NCBI RefSeq assembly: GCF_000003605.2
Contig: NW_003138323.1
Location: 126,035-154,449, forward strand
Direction: 5' to 3'
Source of the DNA: Saccoglossus kowalevskii
Lineage: Eukaryota > Hemichordata > Enteropneusta > Harrimaniidae
DNA length: 28,415 nt
Shown here: positions 19,145-28,415 of the stretch, piece by piece
How the letters are laid out: each line of letters starts with the position of its first letter
Position numbering within the stretch: position 1 is the first letter of the stretch
The notes under the pieces: generated by a model
Seen by the model: only the letters and a program-made list of their open reading frames with translations
What the model was told of the DNA's origin: nothing
Databases searched by the model: none
Position numbers and translations under genes: made by a program

Positions 19145-19237
19145 ATTGATAAGTGATGTGTTATACTGTGTTTAAGAGGTCAGTGTTTGTACCTCTGAAC
19201 TACACAGTCTTAATGCCCTGTCCTTACACTTATCAAT
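19145..19237 (+). repeat. Nested hairpin in PKG intron 1
   Basis: The outer stem is ATTGATAAGTG (19145-19155) with CACTTATCAAT (19227-19237), 11 perfect pairs. Inside it, ACTGTGT (19165-19171) pairs with ACACAGT (19202-19208) and AGAGGT (19175-19180) with ACCTCT (19191-19196), closing a 10-base loop. All three helices nest in order, so one RNA could form a ~93-nt structured arm. It might be a hairpin RNA, or the outer stem may be MITE ends. Neither is proven. Confidence 0.65.
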
Positions 19238-20503
19238 AGTCTTTTGTTATCCTGTCTCAAAGGTTCAAGTTGACAGGTTGCACTCAATTTGATTTAATTG
19301 TGTTTTTATTTATTTCATTCATTCCACTAGCAGACAGCCATTTTGGCAATTAGATTCATTCTAACAATCATAATATTGGGTTTGTCTGTAGCACAGGAAT
19401 GTGAATCCTGGCCCTCATAAACCTGTTGTGCCCTTGACAATGTTTTCTTAGCAGAAACCTAATTTTGCTGTTGTATTGTTAAAGACTGTAAAAAACTGTT
19501 TATCTCGACCTAGCGAACAAGCTGAAGCTGTTGACCAGATCTGTTTTCATGTAGAACGACTTTTCTAAAGGCTCATGTCGGGGCATAGCCTCAACTTATT
19601 AAATGCGGAATGCAAACATGTTGAACTTTCAATTGATATAGCACAGTGCTTTAATTAGTAGGTTATGTAAATGAGCTGGCTTACTTGTACATTTGTAATT
19701 GGCCCATCAAAACGACAGCTCCCAGGAGAGTATCAGTAATGACAATAGTTTGAAAGGTTACCCAGTTTTGGGCTAGCGGAGGTTTTCAATTGTTTTGTTC
19801 CATTCATTGGTTTTCATTTACATGCTTTCTTCCCCAGTCTATTATTTTCACATTAGTAGTTTGTCTGACCGAATTTTGCTTAATGAAATACAATGGATTT
19901 CCATTGAAGATGCTCAGACCCAGCCCTGTGTCTATTGTTCATATGACCTAGATGATATTGTTAATACTTGTATTCAACACACATGAGATGTGCAGTGACA
20001 AAGCAAACACACTAGCTTACCATTAATGGATTCAAAAGAATTGAAAAAAAAAACTCTGAATGGATTTTTTCACATGAACAGGTTGTTCCATAAAGGAATC
20101 AACCAAATTCTTATGTATTGTTCATATCGTCTTGGTGCACGTTTAAAATAACAATCTTCCGAGTACGAAGAAACGTCCAGTGAGGCAAATAACTACTCCT
20201 TTTTGCACTCCAATAACTATACATCGACAACATTTTTTGTGGATTTTCCGCAAGAATACTTTCGTAGTCATGACTCTTAACTAATGAAGTTATGTTTCCA
20301 GTCTTTTAGGTTCAAGATGTGTAGCCAGTTTTTGTGTCAGTCATCTAGAGTTTGTAGCTCATAGATCCATTAATACAGACACAATAGTTATTTCTGATAT
20401 ATATATCTAGTTAAAGTTGAACACATCAAATGTGGTGCAGCCAGGCACAGGAATACTACTACTGTGGCATTGTGGGACACTGTTGTCTGTGTGGACAATA
20501 ATG

Positions 20504-21120
20504 TCCCATAATTCCATGGTGCAATCTCAGGGATTGTCATCTTACTCTTTAACAAATTTACTGGTAATAGGCCCGCATGTGCAACTTATAAAATACACAG
20601 AATTCCATATGATTATATACTGGGGCATTATTTTAATGAAACCCAATAAAATGTTTTTCCATTGAATTTGTTTTACATTAGTATGTGCATGATTTACAAA
20701 TAATATTTTATCCATCTAAGCTCAATGGATTTTCTTAGACATCTAAGAATTGTTCAGGATTATGGGTAATGTAGGATTATGGGTAATATGGGATTATGGG
20801 TAATGTAGGATTGTGGGTGTAATGTAGGATAATGGGGAACATACAACTATGGGTATGTAATATTATGTAAGTGAGAATTCAAATGTTAATATTTGATCAT
20901 TTTATGACTTTTGTGTGACAATTAATCCAGTGCACTGATTCATTGTTTCTGAAATTGAAAACCTATAAGTTGCAGTAAGTTGGTTGCTCAAATGGGATGG
21001 TGCTTGGCATTGCATCCAGAACATCTAAAGTATATTTTTGAATCAAAATGGAGGCTTAGAATCTCATAAGAAATAAAACATGTATATCCCATGATTCCGT
21101 GGTGCAATTTAAAGGATCTA
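20504..21120 (+). repeat. Two dispersed copies of a ~35 bp motif
   Basis: TCCCATAATTCCATGGTGCA (20504) and TCCCATGATTCCGTGGTGCA (21087) differ at two positions over 20 bases and stay loosely similar through the next ~15 (GGAT...GTCAT). The intervening DNA is unrelated apart from the 17 bp repeat. Only the ends of this span are the repeat copies. Confidence 0.5.
20757..20838 (+). repeat. 17 bp minisatellite carrying GGATTA sites
   Basis: GGATTATGGGTAATGTA and near variants repeat. GGATTA starts at 20757, 20774 and 20791, GGATTG at 20808 and a GGATAATGGGG variant at 20827. The first four starts are exactly 17 bases apart. GGATTA is the reverse of TAATCC, the site of K50 homeodomains (Otx, Pitx, Gsc). 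Confidence 0.75.
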
Positions 21121-21944
21121 AGTCATTGTTAAATTCTTACATCCACATTAATAATATTGTATTATTTGTATATTTATAATATACATATGGGTACATTTTT
21201 GTTATACATCTAAAAAAATGTTAATCTTGATTGTGCATTGACCTGGAAATGATTCTATTTCTGATAACAATTTACAGTGACAGGAAATTGAGGGAAGTAT
21301 ATACTTCACTTTGATTGGATGACAGAGGTTCTCCACCTTTGACCTCAAGTGGATTTTCTAAAAACATTTGTATTTGTATAATTACTTATGATTCTGTTTT
21401 GCTCAATCTTGCTTTTGTAAACATGTTTTAAATAATATTTTTTGTATTCTCCTCCTCATCAGTGGCAACTTTCATAAACTGCTATTACTATATCTAGTAT
21501 TAAATTTATAAAAACACTATTGTGTATTAGAACATATTAATACCCATGTTTACATTATGTAAATACTATGCATTATTATATGGTGAAGTATTACATTGTG
21601 GATTGGTCCCTGCATAGCATTGTGGAATTAAATTCAGTAATGAAATACAAAATAAAAGCATGATAGACAAAATGAAGCACCTGAAAAGTGTACCAATGTA
21701 ATATGATTGATTAGTGTGTTGTCTGTATGTCTAAGCAAAGAATCATCTTATACATGTGTGACTTATCAGGACAGTCAAGTGTTCTATTTATGCACTATTC
21801 AGATTTTGGATATAATTCACGCAGTAATTGATAATAATGACAATAAGTAACTCCTGACAATATCATAATAGTTCTAAGATAATTTCTGGCATGGAAGTGA
21901 CTATGTTGGGTGGTTCATTATTTTAATACTCTTAACTTATCAAT

Positions 21945-22275
21945 AATTACTATTAAACAATTATTACTAATTATTACTACTATATAAGAAGCTGTTAATA
22001 AACCACTAATACTAATTAACAACAGCCTAGGTTAACTACTTTTACTAACTAGTTGTAATCTACACAAACCACTATTACAAACAACATGTAGTAGTAACCT
22101 ACATAAACCACTAGCTATTTCTAATTACAACAAATGTAGTATTAATATTCATAAACCATTATTAATACATGTAACTAGAAGTAACCTACATGAGCAACTT
22201 TTACTAACTAGTACTATTAAACCTACGTAAATGAATATCACTAACTAGTGTTAACCATCATAAACCACCACCACT
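21945..22275 (+). repeat. Degenerate AT-rich minisatellite
   Basis: Recurring TAAACCACTA, TAACCTACATAAACCA and TTTTACTAACTAGT segments appear at irregular spacing across ~330 bases. The pattern suggests an old, decayed tandem array. No coding potential. Confidence 0.5.
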
Positions 22276-22687
22276 ATAGAATTTAGAGTCACGCTGACTT
22301 AAATCATTAATATTCATGGCGCACAAATTAAAACAATTGTTTTAAAATTCAAAATTGAAGAGTAAAACTCCATAAACTAGGATTAAAATTAAAGAAAATA
22401 TCATGATCAGTAAAGAAATCAAATCAGATACACTGTAAACTATTGCTATAGATACACTATTGTGACTGTATTTTATTTGCTGACCCCTTCCTATAATGCA
22501 AGATTTATGCTAATGACAGATATCATCTGATTGTCAAAAATAAAATTCTTGAAAATCTGAATCCATAATCTGGCATCTCCTGCCATTATAGATAATAATA
22601 TAGCAAAATAATAGTAATGTTGATGCGTACTGTAATAACGGGAGAATGGCTTGAAATGGAAGCGAAGAAAATATTGTTATCCAATAA

Positions 22688-22695
22688 TGACGTCA
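22688..22695. promoter_or_regulatory. Palindromic CRE in intron 1
   Basis: TGACGTCA is a perfect full CRE (CREB/ATF site). It lies in a locally less AT-rich segment (22630-22930) that also carries an unrecognised 107-codon frame. CREB can be activated by cyclic-nucleotide kinases, so feedback is conceivable, but this is inference. Confidence 0.4.
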
Positions 22696-23097
22696 CAATG
22701 CATACAAGCATTGATCATCTTTCCCATGCCAGGTACGCACAAATTGACGCTATTTTTAAATAACGTTTTAGAAATACGGGCTCCACATGATGTGAGATCA
22801 TGGAGAGGATCAATGAGAATACCATTGATGGTTGCTAGGCAACGAAGAGATCAGTTGTGGATGGATTCCGCCAGTGATGGAGAAGCTTTGGTTACAAGAC
22901 TTGAACTGTGTGGGTGGATCAAATTATTTATCTTTCTAGACTCACCCATTTTCTTCAAAATCATGCTAAATTAAAAGTGACTTTTTAATATAAGAAAAAT
23001 GCAAAAACATTTCAAAAAGCTTGTCATCAAATTTGCACATCCATTAAACCCAAAAAATCTAATTTTGCAACAGTCATCCTTTCTGTGTCAAAAAAAT

Positions 23098-23203
23098 AAA
23101 TCTCTTCATTTGTCAGATTTTCCAGATGACTGTACATTCCTCATTTGCATAAATCTCTTTATTTGTCAGATACTCCAGATGACTGTACTGTCCTCATTTG
23201 CAT
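23098..23203 (+). repeat. 53 bp tandem duplication with octamers
   Basis: Two units (23098-23150 and 23151-23203) each begin AAATCTCTT(C/T)ATTTGTCAGA and end CCTCATTTGCAT. Only a few bases differ. Each ends in ATTTGCAT, the reverse of the POU octamer. This segment lies about 40 bases before minisatellite C. Confidence 0.85.
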
Positions 23204-23245
23204 ATTTTATTTGAACAATTTGCATTATGTAGTCTGTTGATTCCA

Positions 23246-24025
23246 GGCAGCCCCATTTTGAAATCAGTCTGGACGTTAAGAGCAGCTTCATTTTGAAATC
23301 AGTTCAGACATTAAGGGCAGCCCCATTTTGAAATCATTCTGGACGTTAAGGGCAGCTTCATTTTGATATCAGTTCAGACATTAAAGGCAGCCTCATTTTG
23401 AAATCAGTTCAGACATTAAGGGCAGCCTCATTTTGAATTCAATTCAGACATTAAGGGCAGCCTCATTTTGATATCAATTCAGACATTAAAGGCAGCCTCA
23501 TTTTGAAATCAGTTGAGACATTCAGAGCAGCCTCATTTTGAAATCAGTTCAGACATTAAGGGCAGCCTCATTTTGAAATCAATTCAGACATTAAGGGCAG
23601 CCTCATTTTGATATCAATTCAGACATTAAAGGCAGCCTCATTTTGAAATCAGTTCAGACATTAAGGGCAGCCTCATTTTGAAATCAGTCTGGATGTTAAG
23701 GGCAGCTTCATTTTGATATCAGTTCAGGCATTAAGGGAAGCCTCATTTTGAAATCAATTCAGACATTAAGGGCAGCCTCATTTTGAAATCAATTCAGACA
23801 TTAAGGGCAGCCTCATTTTGAAATCAATTCAGACATTAAGGGCAGCCTCATTTTGATATCAATTCAGACATTAAGGGCAGCCTCATTTTGATATCAATTC
23901 AGACATTAAGGGCAGCCTCATTTTGAAATCAGTCTGGATGTTAAGGGCAGTCTCATTTTGAAATCAGTTCAGGCATTAAGGGAAGCCTCATTTTGAAATC
24001 AGTCTGGACATTACAGGGAGCCTCA
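23246..24025 (+). repeat. Minisatellite C, 35 bp unit, ~22 copies
   Basis: A unit reading GGCAGCCTCATTTTGAAATC then AGTTCAGACATTAAG repeats with a constant 35-base period. Variants (GATATC for GAAATC, CTGGACGTT for CAGACATT, CCCC or TTC for CCTC) recur in multi-unit blocks. For example, the ATATCAATTCAGACATTAAA unit recurs 140 bases apart (23471 and 23611), so blocks of four units were duplicated. It lies wholly within PKG intron 1. Since 35 is not a multiple of three, it is not coding. Confidence 0.96.
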
Positions 24026-25087
24026 CAACAATGTTCTAAATGTTCTAAAGTGGTTTAACATAATAGATTCATGGAAGACTGGACACATTGCATCCATGTT
24101 CACCGACATATTGAGTTATTAAACATTGTCATTCAGTTGTAGAGGGGGTATGTGAACAACACAATTAAACAACAAACAAACAGTAAACATATTGATAGAT
24201 TGTGTCTGCTGGAAAATAGACACATTTAATCATTAAAGTCTAGTAGTAATATTTTGTGTTTATTTGAAGTCCTTGACAAGATCAGTTAAACGCCATGATG
24301 GGAAACAAAGGTTATTTTCACAACTTGACCTCTGACCCTTCATACTCCTATAGTGCCCGGGGTTTTGACTAACCCAATTTCTGACTAGGCACTCAAGGTT
24401 ACATCAATCTTTTAAATTATTCCACACATGAAAGAAAAATGAACTCCCACAGTAATTGTAAAAATTATAAAGATTTTTTAATGCATTAGTGTATAGCGAC
24501 TATAAATTAAGGACAGGAAATATCACACCCCTCTCAAAAATGGTATGTTCTGATGACTTGGGAAGATACCTTATATCCCATGCACCTGTAATTTTGATGG
24601 TTTTTATGCTCAAAGGAGGTTCAATAATTCTAACCTTAGAAATTAGTAAATATTTCTTGTGGTGATTTTAAATTATTTGTTGACAGACTGTAGTAAATCT
24701 TTAAGCATAGACTTGCTATAAGCTTTAAAGCTATTCAGAGTCAGGGGAAGCTAATTTGCATATGGCATTCACATGGGGTTACACTTATTTAAGTAGATTT
24801 CTGCCAACACTAACTCAGTTTGTGTACAGATTCTTATCAAATATATATAAAGGCCAAAATGAAAATATAAATATAAGGAAAAACTAATGTCTGAAAACTC
24901 ATTTTATATTTCTGTTCAAAACGTACAATTGCTTTGTTCCTGAAAAAATGTATTCATATTCACAAGGACATAAATGATGAAACAAAAAAAGATAAATGAT
25001 GGAAAAATAAATTTGTTGAAATTATAGTATTGAAAATAGATTCAACTCATCGCAAATGTACTTAAAATAAAAATTATTACTCATTTA

Positions 25088-25128
25088 AAATAAATAAATT
25101 CCGACTAAAATAAATTATTTATTTATTT
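25088..25128. repeat. AT-only inverted repeat
   Basis: AAATAAATAAAT (25088-25099) and ATTTATTTATTT (25117-25128) are exact reverse complements around 17 bases. In AT-rich DNA this can arise from simple-sequence slippage. Confidence 0.6.
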
Positions 25129-28100
25129 ACTAGGTATGTTTCCATGGTAATTGTGTAAATATGGCATAATGTGGACAGTTCAGATAATTCTGCCATACAT
25201 TAAGCTTACATTAATTATAAGAGTATTAATCCACTTTTTATTATTAATGTAATATAGTTATGAATATTGTTTTACATTCTATTCTATTTCAATTCAGTCA
25301 ATAAATTTCATATTTGTTTTTTTTTATGGATTTTTTTGCTATATTTTTTTTTTACTTATTTTTGGTTTTATTTATTGTTTTTATTATAATTTTCATTTTT
25401 TAGAGGTTTTCGTTCTTCACAAATGGATTGTGTTCATTGGAAGCCAAATATAATTAAATCATATTGTTGAATTCTGTAGTATTCCTTGTCAGGAAAATCA
25501 ACACTTCAACATTGTATATATGAATTTGTGGCCTACCCCCAGATACCCTCGAATTAGCATCCTCACATGGCCATGCAAACATCACTAAAAATATTCCTTC
25601 ATATGTCATTTATTTCTATATGTCAATTTTTCACACTTGAGCAGTTCTTAACATCGGTAATTATTCAATAATTGCCTATTGCAAATTTGTCCTTACCCCA
25701 TCAGACAACATCTATAGCTAATTTAATGCCAGCAAACGAGCAATATATTAACAATACGGGTCCCAACTTTCAATCAGAATTGTTGCACGAATAATTTATG
25801 AAGTCAATCTGTTTCATTTATTGACAGTGGAGAATTTTAAATTTGTTCCTCTTTAATCTGAATTTTACTGAATTAATTTATTGATCTTAATTTTTGTGAC
25901 ATTTTGTACAGAAAAAATAGTAATATATTAAGATGCATAAAATAAACATTAATAACGACTGTTAAGGAAAATAACGATATAAATTTGTCATCTCTAATGA
26001 GATTGATATGATTATATTCACAAAGCTGCAGGTCACAGCAGTAAATCAATTTTAAATACTTAATTTAATACTAAAAATAATTACAAAAAACTGCTGTTAT
26101 TTTTTATTTCACAAAATGAATATTGATTGATATAAAATGCACATCACAAATGCAGAGGAACACTTGCCCAGACGTGGAATAAAACTGAAATAATTTTGTC
26201 ATCAAATGGAGAAAAAAAAACCCTAGTTTTCCCTTTGGAACGAGCATCTGTCTATCACCTTGGCTTAATGTCTCCTCCAGAAAGGTTATCAGTATGGCTG
26301 CCTTTACTAAAAACTACCCAAGTGAATCTGAACATTATTATAATTGGAAGTGAAATAGACATTTTCGCTGACACGCAAATATTTGCATTCTTCGCAATAA
26401 GCAAGATGATATAAGCAATTGACAGAATAGTATTATCTTTTCCCAGAAACGTTTTTTGTGCGACGAATACAATATTTTGGTCATATTATTTTCCGTTTAT
26501 TTTCGCATTCAGTTATGTCAGCGCATCACTTGTTAGATCCAATAAGGTTATTTGAAGCCACTTAATTGGAATAAAAATCATCGACCTTCATGTGTCTATT
26601 TATGCATGAGCTAATATTTCGTGTAATGGTTTAAAAATCCTCTTTCCATCGATTTCTCCCAGCATACATCTACTGTTGAATTCTTATCTGATGTTTGTGA
26701 TGTATATGGGAAGGTTTTGTCATATTTAATGACATGCATAGTCTCCAACTGAGTCTGTAATCTGTTCCATAAGATATCGATCACTAAGACGAATACAAAT
26801 TCATCATGTTTCTGCCTAATATCGTGTCACTGCATTACACATATTTTAAAATTAGGAAACGTGATATTTTTTCTAAGTATACCAATATTATTTCATTTAA
26901 AATAATCATGAATATAATGCTATTAAAGAAAAAATATCATGGATTTATAGGTTATTTATAGTGAAATTCCATCTTTCTAAGATGTTTTACCGCCATTTTT
27001 TCCATGTTATTTATGATGAAGAACTGTGTTATTCTGATAGAAACTATGATAAGCAATCAGTGTTTCATAGAATTCCATTACAAGGTGACAATTACCCCTG
27101 ACACGTCATTCTCAAGTCATCCATTATAGTCACAAATTATCTTCAAGAAAAATCATTTCATCATAAAAACAATATTTTACATATCTTGTATATTTTTTAT
27201 ATGGTTACTACATGTAAATCTAATTTTCTTTAATAAATTATGGGAAAAATTGAAAATAATAAATTTTTATGTGTAAATTTTGTGTTAATTTGACTAGTTT
27301 GCAGACTAGGAAGATTTCTCATGTTTTCCCTCAGGATTATTCTGTTTTTATAACATAGAATGATAAATTGTTGGTACATTACCACAGATTATGGTCATAT
27401 AGGAAATAAATGTGTATTCATATCATATATTTTCTTGTTAGCTGACATCATTTTGCATACTTATCTGTCCTTTTTTTAATCTGCTATTTGATTGATTTAC
27501 ATTTATCTGGACATCAATGAAACGTGACGATTCAGACAATTGCAATTTTTTGCAGTCTTTGTAAAAATAGAGTTATATAAATACCCGACTGAACACATGC
27601 TGTTTTTTACAAAAACAACCTTTAATGATATTTGCTATTTGGTGAAGATGCTTACCTTTTCAGGTAAAAACAAAAATGATGTAAGAATCATTAAAAATCG
27701 TGTCTTTGTTTTTAGTGCTTTGCAGTCTGCACTGCACTTACAAGCTTCAGAGTGAAATACATGTACCACGAATATTTCATTTGTTTTATAAATCTAAGCA
27801 CAAAAAATACCGATTATAATTCTAAATAAAACTATTTCAAGTTATGAATAAATGTAATGTATCGCAAATCAATGACCTGCCTCGTGAAAGAGCTAAAATT
27901 TCCATAGTCTTCTGTCATCGACCATTGCATTATCTGTTTTACACTGTCTTTTTGATAAGCATCGTGCCTGATCAATCTATTATCCAGTCTATTGAGAGGA
28001 TTCTACTGCTCAGGTATTATAGTCATTTGTAGTTAAAACGTCATATTTCTTTCCTTCTTCCTCAAACCAAAAATATTTCAGAATCCTAAAAATAAATTCT

Positions 28101-28415
28101 GCCTTCCTCAAATAAAATTTTATTTAAAAACTATAAAGTAATTATAGAAACATCATTTAAAGGAAATGTTAAAAAAAACTTTCAAGGAGGTTCAAGCTTC
28201 GTCATGTGAGTTCATTCCTGTGGAATACCGAAAATAAAAAAGAAATTGGGAGTCACCGGTACAAGAGTATGAAAATTCATGGAACGATCAAAATTGGCAT
28301 TTTTACACTGGTTTCCATGGTGAGATCATTTATTCTTATCTCAAAATCTTTCTTTGGGATCAATTGGTGACAATTTGAACTTTTTATTATTTATCAGAAT
28401 CCATAACAGAAGCAG

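Larger units (their letters stand above)
18176..28415 (+). other. PRKG1: PKG intron 1 (5' part, at least 10.2 kb)
   Basis: From the donor to the window end I see no exon with cyclic-nucleotide-binding or kinase sequence. Frames longer than 60 codons in this span resemble no family. Long first introns are usual in this gene in other animals. Apart from the separately listed sites and repeats, bases 18182-18950, 19240-20500, 21125-21940, 22280-22680, 24030-25080 and 25130-28415 are AT-rich and hold nothing I recognise. Poly-T runs occur at about 25317-25400. Confidence 0.8.

Noticed and set aside
22651-22974. 107-codon frame in intron 1 as an alternative PKG first exon
   Set aside because: No leucine zipper, no GISAEP-like autoinhibitory motif and no donor at the expected place.
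25081-25130. AAATAAAT inverted repeat as a functional hairpin or terminator
   Set aside because: It is simple-sequence AT DNA in which such inverted repeats arise readily.

Overview
This is AT-rich, intron- and repeat-rich eukaryotic DNA with minisatellites, LINE 3' ends, MITE-like elements and consensus splice sites. It has no operons or bacterial signals. The one recognisable host gene is a bilaterian-type cGMP-dependent protein kinase, and the repeat style fits a marine invertebrate such as a hemichordate, echinoderm, lancelet or mollusc. I cannot narrow the species further from sequence alone.

Layout. Positions 1-590 hold a ~31-36 bp minisatellite that runs off the left edge. Positions 590-3985 are non-coding, with a CTCF-like site, one SOX-OCT-like composite site and a small dispersed repeat. 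Positions 3986-6535 hold a 2.5 kb minisatellite with a ~40 bp unit, internal higher-order structure and an AG|GT splice-like junction in most units. Positions 6536-13100 are a transposon graveyard: two decayed LINE 3' ends (7303-7738 and 10150-10677), a long imperfect hairpin (8027-8179), a ~140 bp MITE-like insertion (9744-9883), and a GC-richer repeat-like block with strong palindromes (11820-13065). A 1.1 kb composite element (14391-15494) has 12 bp inverted ends and a core of degenerate tandem repeats.

The gene. A CpG-richer segment at about 17480-17894 leads into the first coding exon of a PRKG1/cGKI-type kinase (17895-18175). The exon encodes the leucine-zipper dimerisation region and the autoinhibitory segment (GISAEP), and ends at a perfect CAG|GTAAGA donor. 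The split codon there can give the Ser found at this junction in the family. Everything after 18175 appears to be intron 1 (over 10.2 kb, next exon not in the window). It contains a nested hairpin (19145-19237), a 17 bp repeat of GGATTA sites, a CRE, and a 35 bp minisatellite (23246-24025).

The most interesting signals are two identical 15 bp SOX-OCT-like composites spaced 105 bp apart just upstream of the PKG exon, with a third copy of the 14 bp core ~15 kb upstream. Next are the array of recursive-splice-like junctions, the nested hairpin in intron 1, and the absence of the redox cysteine of mammalian PKG I-alpha. No complete gene, tRNA, rRNA or CRISPR array was found.
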